From assembly GCA_045629925.1 (NCBI GenBank), contig JAZQSD010000076.1, positions 1 through 38,035 of the forward strand: a DNA stretch of 38,035 nucleotides, read 5' to 3'. Made by a program: the position numbers and the translations under genes. This document shows, piece by piece, positions 7,651-15,440 of this stretch. The DNA comes from Brotonthovivens sp045629925 (GTDB taxonomy: Bacteria; Bacillota; Clostridia; Lachnospirales; Lachnospiraceae). The notes below the pieces were generated by a model, which was not told the origin of the DNA, did no database searches, and worked only from the letters and a program-made list of their open reading frames with translations. Numbering within the stretch: position 1 is the stretch's first letter; each line of letters opens with the position of its first letter.

Positions 7651-9766
7651 TAAGGGAATGTTAATAAACAACAGATATGAAGTTGTGGACCAGGTAGGAA
7701 CCGGCGGCATGTCCGACGTGTTCAAAGCAAAGGACCACGTACTTGGAAGATATGTTGCTATTAAAGTATTAAAACAGGAATTTTGTGCGGACAGTAACTT
7801 TGTTGTTCGTTTTCGTACAGAAGCTCAGTCTGCAGCAGGACTTGAGCATCCAAACATTGTTAATATCTACGATGTAGGCTGTGAACATGGCAGCCATTAC
7901 ATTGTAATGGAATATGTGGAAGGTATCACACTTAAGACTTATATCGAAAAGAAAGGACAGCTTTCTTTCAAAGAAGCATTGAGTATTGCCATCCAGGTGG
8001 GCAGAGGTATTCAGGCTGCTCATGCAAAAGATATTATTCACAGAGATATCAAACCACAGAACGTGATTATCTCTACAGAAGGAAAAGTAAAAGTTACAGA
8101 CTTTGGTATTGCACGTGTGGCATCTGCCAATACGATCAATGCAGAAGTTATGGGATCTGTGCATTATGCATCTCCAGAACAGGCTAGAAACGGCTATGTG
8201 TCTAACACAAGCGATATCTATTCTCTGGGTATCGTGATGTATGAGATGGTAACAGGTCGTGTTCCTTTTGATGGAGAGAGCATGGTAGCAGTTGCTATCC
8301 AGCATCTGCAGGAAGAGATGCCAATGCCAAGTGCATATGCGCCAAATCTTCCAATCAGTTTAGAAAAGATTATCTTGAAATGTACACAGAAGAATCCAGA
8401 CCGCAGATACGAATCTATGGATGCGCTGTTGGCAGATCTTCGACAGTCATTGCTCACACCAGATAAAGATTTTGTAGTTATGGCTCCATTTGTTCAGGAT
8501 AGAACACGTGTGATCAGCCAGGATGAGCTGAACCAGATCCAGAAGAAATCTGTTGTTGTTACATCCAATGATGACGACGATGAATATGATGAATATGAAG
8601 ATCGTTATGAGAGACGCCGCAAGTATTCAAAGAGAGATTTTGAAGAAGATATGGTTGAAGATGATGACGATGAAGAAGGCGGATTCTTAAACAAAAAGAT
8701 GGAAAAAGTAGTAACGATCATGGGTATCGTTGCAGCTATCGTCATTGTTATTTTGGTAGTAGTTCTTCTTCTTTCAGCAAAAGGCGTATTACATATTGGC
8801 GGAGGCAAGAAGCCTGTAACACCGCCAGCGATCTCTTCCACAATTTCTGAAGAGCAGTCTGAAGGACAGTCTGAAGAACTGAAGATGATTGACCTTAGAG
8901 GTATGACATTTGCTGATGCAAATGAAGCATTGGATGCGATGGGATTAAGACTGATCCAGGACAGCACAGAAGAATCCAATGATTTTGAGCCAGGACAGAT
9001 TATCAGCCAGGACATCTTAGAAGGCGAAACCGTAAAGATTGGCGACACCATTAAGGTTGTAGTGTGTGTAGGTTCTGAGGCTATGGAAGTTCCTAGCGTG
9101 GTAGGTCTTGAATCTGATATTGCGAAACAGAAACTAGAAGATGCAGGATTTAGTGTAACCAGAGAGTATGAATATAGTGAAACAGTTGCAACAGGCGATG
9201 TTATCCGTCAGAGCCCTGCTTCTGGTTCCTTAAAAGCTGGTGAGACAGTTACAATCTACATCAGCCAGGGCGAAGAAAAGTTCAAAGTTCCTAAAGTTGT
9301 AGGCAAGACAGAAGCGGATGCCAAAGCGGCTATCAAAGATGCGGGCTTTAGCGTTGGAACAGTAACACAGGAAAACAGCGATACCGTAGAAGCGGGAAAA
9401 GTTATTTCTCAGAGTGTTGAAGCAGAGAAATATCTTGAAAAAGGCGAGACAATCAACCTGGTAGTAAGTAAAGGCAAGGTTGTGGAACTGTATTCCTTCA
9501 GTAGAAGTATTAGTGCAGCTGTACCACCTGAAAACTGTACACTTACACGTGCCGACATTGAACTTTCCGTAGAAGGTGAAGATGAGCCAATCGCTACTTG
9601 GTATGGAGTAGGCGCTTCTAATTTCCCATATACAATTTCCACAAGCGGAATTGAAGGATACAGTAGCGGTACAGTTACGATTGTATGGTACTACACAGAT
9701 GCAGAAGGCGTAGAACAAACTTCTGCACCACAGGAAGAATCCGTTTCTTTCAAAAAGGTAAACTAA
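7643..9766 (+). CDS. prkC: PASTA-domain Ser/Thr protein kinase PrkC
   Basis: This transmembrane kinase senses muropeptides or lipid II through extracellular PASTA repeats and signals cell-wall state, germination and growth. In 707 residues: kinase domain about 10-275 (glycine loop GTGGMSDV at 19-26, Lys41, HRDIKPQN, DFGIAR), an acidic juxtamembrane stretch with runs of Asp and Glu (about 310-350), one membrane helix (about 356-380), three PASTA repeats (about 413-612), and a C-terminal beta-rich Ig-like region of about 95 residues. The ATG at 7643 follows GAGGTG. The frame extends four codons further upstream without a better site. The C-terminal region and acidic linker are less typical than the kinase and PASTA parts. 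Confidence 0.96.
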   Translation: MISKGMLINNRYEVVDQVGTGGMSDVFKAKDHVLGRYVAIKVLKQEFCADSNFVVRFRTEAQSAAGLEHPNIVNIYDVGCEHGSHYIVMEYVEGITLKTYIEKKGQLSFKEALSIAIQVGRGIQAAHAKDIIHRDIKPQNVIISTEGKVKVTDFGIARVASANTINAEVMGSVHYASPEQARNGYVSNTSDIYSLGIVMYEMVTGRVPFDGESMVAVAIQHLQEEMPMPSAYAPNLPISLEKIILKCTQKNPDRRYESMDALLADLRQSLLTPDKDFVVMAPFVQDRTRVISQDELNQIQKKSVVVTSNDDDDEYDEYEDRYERRRKYSKRDFEEDMVEDDDDEEGGFLNKKMEKVVTIMGIVAAIVIVILVVVLLLSAKGVLHIGGGKKPVTPPAISSTISEEQSEGQSEELKMIDLRGMTFADANEALDAMGLRLIQDSTEESNDFEPGQIISQDILEGETVKIGDTIKVVVCVGSEAMEVPSVVGLESDIAKQKLEDAGFSVTREYEYSETVATGDVIRQSPASGSLKAGETVTIYISQGEEKFKVPKVVGKTEADAKAAIKDAGFSVGTVTQENSDTVEAGKVISQSVEAEKYLEKGETINLVVSKGKVVELYSFSRSISAAVPPENCTLTRADIELSVEGEDEPIATWYGVGASNFPYTISTSGIEGYSSGTVTIVWYYTDAEGVEQTSAPQEESVSFKKVN

Positions 9767-9772
9767 TCATTT

Positions 9773-10651
9773 ATGCAAGGTAAGATTGTAAAGGGGATTG
9801 CCGGATTCTACTACGTTCATGTGGCAGAATCCGGTACCTATGAATGTAAAGCAAAAGGTATTTTTCGAAAAGATAAGATGAAGCCATTGGTTGGCGACAA
9901 TGTAGAGATCGATATTATCGATGGGGAAGGCATGATTGGGAATATCACAGAGATTTTGCCAAGGCAGAATTCTTTGATCCGTCCCGCTGTGGCCAATATC
10001 GATCAGGCAGTTGTTATTTTTGCAGCTACCAAGCCAAAACCAAACTTCAATCTGTTGGATCGTTTTTTGATTCTTATGGAGTCTCAGAACGTTCCGGCTG
10101 TGATCTGTTTTAACAAGACAGATCTTACGACAGAGGATGAGTTAAAGCAGCTTGAGGATGTGTATAAAAACACAGGATATCAAGTAATCTTTACTAGTGC
10201 AGAGGAAGCCTCTGGACTGGATCCTTTGAAAAATGTGTTGTCGGGGAAAACATCTACAGTGGCAGGACCTTCAGGTGTAGGAAAATCCTCTCTGATTAAT
10301 TTGCTTGCGCCTGATGCGCAGATGGAGACAGGGGCCATCAGCGAAAAGATTGATCGAGGAAAACATACTACACGACATTCCCAGCTGATTCCAATTGAGA
10401 GAGATACATATATCATGGATACGCCGGGATTTAGTTCACTGTCTGTAGAATTTTATGAAAAGGAAGAATTGTGGGAGCTATTTCCAGAGTTTCGAGAACA
10501 TGAGCCATATTGTAAGTTTACAGGATGCAGCCATGTAAGCGAACCTAACTGTGGAGTAAAAACTGCGCTGAGAGAGGGGTTGATCAGCCAGGAGCGCTAC
10601 GACAATTATGTGTCCTTTTACAAAGAACTGAAAGATAAGAAAAAGTATTAA
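9773..10651 (+). CDS. rsgA: Ribosome small-subunit-dependent GTPase RsgA
   Basis: RsgA is a circularly permuted GTPase that acts late in 30S subunit maturation. The 292 residues start with an OB-fold domain (about 1-65). The G motifs appear in permuted order: G4 NKTD (near 117) comes before G1 GPSGVGKSS (165-173) and G3 DTPGF. The C-terminal zinc site is CKFTGCSHVSEPNC. It begins 6 nt after prkC. Linkage of prkC and rsgA is conserved in Firmicutes, and RsgA is a known PrkC substrate in Bacillus, so the neighbours may be functionally connected. Confidence 0.96.
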   Translation: MQGKIVKGIAGFYYVHVAESGTYECKAKGIFRKDKMKPLVGDNVEIDIIDGEGMIGNITEILPRQNSLIRPAVANIDQAVVIFAATKPKPNFNLLDRFLILMESQNVPAVICFNKTDLTTEDELKQLEDVYKNTGYQVIFTSAEEASGLDPLKNVLSGKTSTVAGPSGVGKSSLINLLAPDAQMETGAISEKIDRGKHTTRHSQLIPIERDTYIMDTPGFSSLSVEFYEKEELWELFPEFREHEPYCKFTGCSHVSEPNCGVKTALREGLISQERYDNYVSFYKELKDKKKY

Positions 10652-10668
10652 TTCACGAGGAGAGTATT

Positions 10669-11322
10669 ATGAATTGTTTATCACCATCCCTGCTTTCAGC
10701 AGATTTTTCAAAATTGGGCGAACATGTTCGCATGATCGATGAAGCCGGTGCACAGTATGTGCATATCGATGTTATGGACGGATTGTTTGTTCCAAGTATT
10801 TCTTTTGGATTGCCAGTAATTAAGTCCATTAGAGGATGTTCTGACAGAATTTTTGATGTGCATCTTATGATTGAAAAACCAGAGAGATATATTGATGCAT
10901 TTGTTGATGCAGGTGCAGATCTGATTACAATCCACGCAGAGGCCTGCACACATATTGACAGAACAATCCATGCAATCAAGGACAGAGGTATTCTTGCAGG
11001 TGTTGCATTGAATCCAGCAACTCCTTTATCTGTGCTGGAACACATTTTGCCAGAACTTGACATGGTGCTTTTAATGAGCGTGAATCCAGGATTCGGAGGA
11101 CAAAAGTACATTCCATATGTGACACAGAAGATCGCAGATCTGAAAGCAATGATCCAGAAGACTGGAAAAGAGATTGACATCGAAGTGGATGGCGGTATCA
11201 CATTAGATAACGTTCAGGAAATTTTAGATGCAGGAGCTAACATTATTGTAGCAGGAACAGCCGTATTCAAGGGTGATATCAAAGGAAATGTTGAATCATT
11301 CCTTGAGATTATGGGAGAATAA
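10669..11322 (+). CDS. rpe: Ribulose-phosphate 3-epimerase
   Basis: Rpe interconverts ribulose 5-phosphate and xylulose 5-phosphate in the pentose phosphate pathway. The 217-residue TIM-barrel protein has the metal and catalytic motifs HIDVMDGLFVP, VHLMIEKPE, MSVNPGFGGQ and EVDGGI. The ATG follows CGAGGAG. The gene lies 17 nt after rsgA and 1 nt before thiN, the usual Firmicutes order. rpiB, a second pentose-phosphate gene, lies about 15 kb downstream in its own unit. Confidence 0.96.
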   Translation: MNCLSPSLLSADFSKLGEHVRMIDEAGAQYVHIDVMDGLFVPSISFGLPVIKSIRGCSDRIFDVHLMIEKPERYIDAFVDAGADLITIHAEACTHIDRTIHAIKDRGILAGVALNPATPLSVLEHILPELDMVLLMSVNPGFGGQKYIPYVTQKIADLKAMIQKTGKEIDIEVDGGITLDNVQEILDAGANIIVAGTAVFKGDIKGNVESFLEIMGE

Positions 11323-11323
11323 T

Positions 11324-11980
11324 ATGCATATATATATCGTTACGGGGGGCAATATCGATATCGATTTTGCCTCCAATTATTTAGAGGAAAATCAGCCTGG
11401 TTGTATTATTGCAGTGGATCATGGGTTAGAGGCGTGCCACAAGTTGGAGATCATGCCAGATCATGTGTACGGCGATTTTGATTCTGTAAGAACTGAGACC
11501 TATGCGTTTTATGCGGAGAAAATACCTGATAGAATGCATCGGTTTCCAACTAGAAAAGATGAGACAGACACAGAGATTGCGCTAAGGGAGGCAATCGGTT
11601 TGGCGCAGCCTGAGGCAGATGAGATTACGATACTTGGTGCCACAGGAACAAGACTTGACCATGTGTTTGGCAATCTGCACTTGTTAAAGATTGCGCTTGA
11701 TGCAGGGGTACACTGTCAGATTGTAGATCCACATAATCGAATTACGATGTTAAGTGGCAACTATGAGATTGACAGGGATCATCAATTTGGGGATTATGTT
11801 TCATTGCTTCCGTTTACGCCTGTGGTAGAAGGACTCACATTAAAAGGTTTTGAGTATCCGTTAGAGGATTTTACCTTGGAAGCAGGTCTGGCAAGGGGCG
11901 TTAGTAATGAGATTACTGATGAAATAGCAGAGATCAAGATGACAAGTGGAATTCTTGTTGTGTTTGAAACTAGAGATTAG
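11324..11980 (+). CDS. thiN: Thiamine pyrophosphokinase
   Basis: The enzyme transfers pyrophosphate from ATP to thiamine to make the cofactor TPP. The 218 residues contain GDFDS, the acidic DETDTE and GATGTRLDH, the conserved substrate and metal-binding segments of the family. The frame is open from 11273, but the ATG at 11324, one base past the rpe stop, begins the family-typical MHIYIVTGG. TPP is the transketolase cofactor, so linkage to rpe is biochemically sensible. It is the last clear member of the housekeeping operon. No terminator follows it. Confidence 0.92.
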   Translation: MHIYIVTGGNIDIDFASNYLEENQPGCIIAVDHGLEACHKLEIMPDHVYGDFDSVRTETYAFYAEKIPDRMHRFPTRKDETDTEIALREAIGLAQPEADEITILGATGTRLDHVFGNLHLLKIALDAGVHCQIVDPHNRITMLSGNYEIDRDHQFGDYVSLLPFTPVVEGLTLKGFEYPLEDFTLEAGLARGVSNEITDEIAEIKMTSGILVVFETRD

Positions 11981-11987
11981 ATAATTG

Positions 11988-12000
11988 GCACTTATAGTGC
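11988..12000. other. Short palindrome ahead of the carboxyltransferase cluster
   Basis: GCACT-TAT-AGTGC forms a perfect 5-bp inverted repeat in the 45-bp gap between thiN and the first carboxyltransferase gene. There is no T-run after it, so it is not an intrinsic terminator. It could be an operator half-site pair or a minor mRNA hairpin just upstream of the GAGGAGG ribosome site (12011-12017). Confidence 0.3.
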
Positions 12001-12025
12001 AAAATGATAGAGGAGGTAACTGATC

Positions 12026-13396
12026 ATGGCAGAAATTACGGCTATGAATAGAATTAACCAGTTGTTAGACGAGGGAAGCTTCGTAGAGATTGGTGGGCAG
12101 ATTACATCTCGCATGACAAATTTAACATTAAAACAGCAACCAGCGGCATCTGATGGTGTTATCACAGGATATGGGCTGATTGAAGGTAATCCGGTGTTTG
12201 TGTATTGTCAGGACAGAGGTGTATTGAACGGAACTATGGGGGAAATGCACGCACAAAAGATTGCAAATCTGTATGATTGGGCAATGAAAACATGTGCACC
12301 AGTGATTGGATTGGTAGACTGCGGTGGTTTTAGACTGCAGGAATCTGTTGATGCATTGGACGGTTTTGGAAAATTATTAAGAAAACAAGTGGAAGCATCT
12401 GGCTGTCTTACACAAATCTGTGGGGTATTAGGTACTTGTGCAGGTGGAATGACAATGGTTCCAGCTCTTTGTGATTTTGTATATATGGCAAAAAACAGCA
12501 AAATGTTTGTCAATGCACCACACACATTGACAGATGATCCTAAACTTGCAAGAGATTTCAAAGGCGATATGTTCCAAAATGAGATTTCCGGTCAGGCAGA
12601 AGTAGTGGAAACAGAAGCAGAAGTGCTGGCAAAAATCAGAGAACTTGTTCTGATGCTTGTTGATGACACTTATGGATGTTGTCAGGAAGAAGAATTAAAT
12701 CGCTATGTAACAGTTGTTCCATCTGCAGATATGGATGTGCGTGAACTGATCAGACAGTGTGCGGATCATGGGCTTTTCATTGAAATGAGAGGTTCTTATT
12801 GTCCAGAGATGGTAACTGGTTTTATGAAATTGAATGGAATCAGAGTGGGTGTAGTTGCCAATGCACCTGCCATTTATGATAAAGAAGGAAATAAGGTTGA
12901 AAATACTCCAAAAGGACTTACTGCAGCTGGTTGCGAAAAGGCAGCTGATTTTATCACTTGCTGTGGAAACCAGGAAATGCCAATCCTTACAGTAGTGGCA
13001 GCAAATGGATTTGCATCTATGGTTGACACAGAGATTCGTATGCCAAGCGCGTTGTCTAAACTTGTGAAAGCATATTCAGAATGTTGGTCAACAAAGATTA
13101 ATCTGGTTGTTGGTGACACTTATGGCACAGCGTACGTGGCTATGAATGCCAAATCCATTGGAGGAGCAGATATGGCTTTCTGTTGGGATTCTGCAAAGAT
13201 TGGTATGATGGATGCAGAAAACGCGGCTAATATTTTAAATGAAAAAGGTGATGCGGCAGAAAGAAGTGGTTATGCAGAGGCTTATGCAGCGCTTCAGAAT
13301 GCAGGTCAGACAGCTGCTTCCAGAGGAAGTGTTGATGCAGTGATCGCTCCAAGAGACACAAGAAAACATTTGATCATGGTATTTTCTGTGGTGTAA
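12026..13396 (+). CDS. Acyl-CoA carboxyltransferase subunit (12S/MmdA-like, divergent)
   Basis: This is a crotonase-fold carboxyltransferase, the type that moves CO2 between an acyl-CoA and biotin. The N-terminal half has GTMGEMHAQKI, APVIGLVDCGG, QESVDALDGFG and the oxyanion-type GTCAGGMTMVPA. The C-terminal half has TYGTAYVAMNAK and ends in IAPRDTRKHLI, the usual end of the MmdA/PccB family. At 456 residues it is shorter than typical members (about 510-520), and several signatures are altered, for example GFASMV where family members usually have GFLPG. It begins a five-gene cluster with a biotin carrier and sodium pump. Methylmalonyl-CoA, malonyl-CoA and glutaconyl-CoA are all possible substrates, and the sequence does not decide. 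Confidence 0.85.
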   Translation: MAEITAMNRINQLLDEGSFVEIGGQITSRMTNLTLKQQPAASDGVITGYGLIEGNPVFVYCQDRGVLNGTMGEMHAQKIANLYDWAMKTCAPVIGLVDCGGFRLQESVDALDGFGKLLRKQVEASGCLTQICGVLGTCAGGMTMVPALCDFVYMAKNSKMFVNAPHTLTDDPKLARDFKGDMFQNEISGQAEVVETEAEVLAKIRELVLMLVDDTYGCCQEEELNRYVTVVPSADMDVRELIRQCADHGLFIEMRGSYCPEMVTGFMKLNGIRVGVVANAPAIYDKEGNKVENTPKGLTAAGCEKAADFITCCGNQEMPILTVVAANGFASMVDTEIRMPSALSKLVKAYSECWSTKINLVVGDTYGTAYVAMNAKSIGGADMAFCWDSAKIGMMDAENAANILNEKGDAAERSGYAEAYAALQNAGQTAASRGSVDAVIAPRDTRKHLIMVFSVV

Positions 13397-13411
13397 GTGG
13401 AGGCAGTGAAT

Positions 13412-13831
13412 ATGAAGAAATTGATGAAAATGATAACATCTGCAGTGGCAGCACTGCTTGTGTTTCTGAATCTGCCAGGGATTACGCTGACAGTTCATGC
13501 TCAAACTTTAGGAGAGAGAATGGCGGATGCAGCGTATGTGGTAGTTCTTGGGATGGGCACGGTGTTCGTAATGCTGATCATCATTGCATTGATTATTTAT
13601 GCTTTTAAAGTCATTCCTAAAATTCAGAAATTATTTTCTGGGAAAAACAAGTCTGAAAATGTTTCTAGGGATACTGCTTTAGCAGGGGAAATGGAAAATG
13701 GACAGGTTGAAAGCATTGTTGATGCAGAAGATGAACTGGAACTTGTGGCAGTTATTGCGGCAACTATTGCAGCTTATGAGCAGGTTCCTGTTGACAGCTT
13801 TCGTGTGAGAACAATTAAAAGAAGAAAATAA
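13412..13831 (+). CDS. OadG-family decarboxylase anchor subunit
   Basis: The gamma or delta subunit anchors the carboxyltransferase to the membrane pump. This 139-residue protein has a signal-peptide-like N-terminus (charged start, hydrophobic residues 9-28, possible cleavage after VHA), then a membrane helix at about 41-68 with the OadG-like GMGTVFVMLIII, and a charged cytoplasmic tail that includes VIAATIAAYEQV. The frame can begin with GTG at 13397, but that GTG is part of the GTGGAGG ribosome site for the ATG at 13412. Length and the apparent cleavable signal exceed the classical OadG of about 80 residues. Confidence 0.82.
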   Translation: MKKLMKMITSAVAALLVFLNLPGITLTVHAQTLGERMADAAYVVVLGMGTVFVMLIIIALIIYAFKVIPKIQKLFSGKNKSENVSRDTALAGEMENGQVESIVDAEDELELVAVIAATIAAYEQVPVDSFRVRTIKRRK

Positions 13832-13861
13832 CCAGCAGATTCTGGAAGGAGAATAATAGAT

Positions 13862-14230
13862 ATGAGAAGTTATACAATTACGGTAAACGGAAAAGTATAT
13901 GATGTAACAGTAGAAGAAACTACTGCAGGTGGCGTTGCGCCAGCACCAAGACCAGTGGCGCCAGCACCAGCAGCTGCAGCACCTGCTCCACAGCAGACAG
14001 CACCAGCAGGAGCAGGAAATGTTAAGATTACAGCAGGAGCAGCAGGGAAAGTGTTTGACATTGTTGCGTCTGTAGGAGCGAATGTTAAAAAAGGTGACAC
14101 TATTATGGTGCTTGAAGTAATGAAGATGGAAACTCCTGTTGTTGCAACAGAAGATGGTACTGTTGCAAGTATTGAAGTGACAAAAGGTCAGCCGGTTGAA
14201 GCTGGAGATGTATTAGCAACTCTGAACTAA
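13862..14230 (+). CDS. Biotin carboxyl carrier protein
   Basis: This small carrier shuttles carboxyl groups on a covalently attached biotin. Of 122 residues, about 25-58 form an Ala/Pro-rich flexible linker, and the C-terminal lipoyl/biotinyl domain carries the EVMKMET motif with biotinylated Lys88. It stands as a separate gene, like the 1.3S subunit of transcarboxylase or MmdC. Both carboxyltransferases in this cluster lack a biotin domain, so this protein is their likely shared partner. A GGAGAA ribosome site precedes it. Confidence 0.95.
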   Translation: MRSYTITVNGKVYDVTVEETTAGGVAPAPRPVAPAPAAAAPAPQQTAPAGAGNVKITAGAAGKVFDIVASVGANVKKGDTIMVLEVMKMETPVVATEDGTVASIEVTKGQPVEAGDVLATLN

Positions 14231-14242
14231 TAGGAGGTTTTC

Positions 14243-15391
14243 ATGTCAAGTAGTATTGTGGAGACCATGGGTAATCTGATTCATCAGACAGCGTTTTTTA
14301 ACCTTACCTGGGGAAACTACCTGATGATCGCTATTGCCTGTGTGTTCTTGTTTTTAGCGATTAAAAAAGGATATGAACCACTTCTTTTGGTACCAATTGC
14401 ATTTGGTATGCTGTTGGTAAACATATATCCTGATATTATGATGACCATTGAAGCATCCGAAAATGGTGTGGGAGGTCTTTTGAGATACTTCTTCATGCTG
14501 GATGAATGGTCAATTCTTCCTTCCCTTATATTCCTTGGGGTAGGAGCCTTAACAGATTTTAGACCACTGATTGCCAATCCAATCAGTTTCCTTTTGGGGG
14601 CGGCAGCGCAGTTTGGTATTTTTGCAGCCTTTATTCTTGCAATCCTCTTTGGCTTTGAAGATGCGGCAGCAGCAGCGATTGCTATCATTGGCGGTGCTGA
14701 CGGACCAACATCACTGTTTTTGGCCAGCAAGCTTGGTCAATCGGATCTTATGGGACCGATTGCGGTGGCGGCCTACTCTTATATGGCATTAGTGCCAATT
14801 ATCCAGCCTCCAATTATGAAATTGCTTACAACAAAGAAAGAGCGTGCAATTAAGATGGATCAGCTTCGTCCTGTATCCAAGTTAGAAGCAATTCTTTTCC
14901 CTATTGTTGTAACAATTGTAGTTTGTCTTGTGCTTCCACAGACAGCGCCATTGGTAGGTATGCTTATGCTTGGTAACTTGTTCAGAGAGTCTGGCGTTGT
15001 GAAACAGTTGGCAGAAACAGCATCCAATGCATTGATGTATATTGTAGTTATCCTGTTAGGTACATCTGTAGGTGCGGCGACAAGTGCTGAGGCCTTTTTG
15101 AATATGACAACAATCAAGATCGTTATTCTTGGTCTTGTAGCATTTGCTTTTGGCACGGCAGCAGGTGTTATCTTTGGCAAGATCTTATGCGTGATAACAA
15201 AAGGAAAGATCAATCCGCTGATCGGTTCTGCCGGTGTTTCTGCAGTGCCAATGGCAGCACGTGTATCCCAGAAAGTTGGTGCAGAAGAAGATCCAACAAA
15301 CTTCCTTCTCATGCATGCGATGGGACCTAATGTAGCTGGTGTTATCGGAACAGCCATTGCAGCAGGTCTGTTTATGTCCATCTTCGGATAA
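14243..15391 (+). CDS. oadB: Sodium-translocating decarboxylase, beta (pump) subunit
   Basis: OadB/MmdB/GcdB subunits decarboxylate carboxybiotin and use the energy to export Na+. The 382-residue polytopic membrane protein contains the diagnostic IIGGADGPTSLFLASKL with the conserved aspartate implicated in sodium transport, and about ten hydrophobic segments. It follows the biotin carrier by 12 nt behind a TAGGAGG ribosome site. Its presence shows that the cluster encodes an energy-conserving pump and not only a soluble transcarboxylase. Confidence 0.95.
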   Translation: MSSSIVETMGNLIHQTAFFNLTWGNYLMIAIACVFLFLAIKKGYEPLLLVPIAFGMLLVNIYPDIMMTIEASENGVGGLLRYFFMLDEWSILPSLIFLGVGALTDFRPLIANPISFLLGAAAQFGIFAAFILAILFGFEDAAAAAIAIIGGADGPTSLFLASKLGQSDLMGPIAVAAYSYMALVPIIQPPIMKLLTTKKERAIKMDQLRPVSKLEAILFPIVVTIVVCLVLPQTAPLVGMLMLGNLFRESGVVKQLAETASNALMYIVVILLGTSVGAATSAEAFLNMTTIKIVILGLVAFAFGTAAGVIFGKILCVITKGKINPLIGSAGVSAVPMAARVSQKVGAEEDPTNFLLMHAMGPNVAGVIGTAIAAGLFMSIFG

Positions 15392-15440
15392 GAAGAACTG
15401 CTACAGGTTATAAACCAAGATTGAAAAGAGGAATAGTGAA

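Noticed and set aside
7769..8305. Antisense open frame of 178 codons opposite prkC
   Set aside because: Shadow of the kinase domain; the Cys/His-rich composition is what reverse-complemented kinase codons give.
8880..9480. Repeated segment inside prkC that could look like a DNA repeat
   Set aside because: The similarity is at protein level (three PASTA domains); the DNA is divergent and not a tandem repeat element.
10653..11201. Antisense open frame of 182 codons opposite rpe
   Set aside because: It is fully covered by the well-supported rpe gene, has no family motif, and reflects codon bias of the sense gene.
11981..12025. Possible TPP riboswitch near thiamine pyrophosphokinase
   Set aside because: The gap is only 45 bp and lies downstream of thiN. 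No TPP-aptamer core sequence is seen there or ahead of the operon.
13397..13411. GTG start five codons upstream for the OadG-like protein
   Set aside because: The GTG is part of the GTGGAGG ribosome site for the ATG at 13412, which gives proper spacing.
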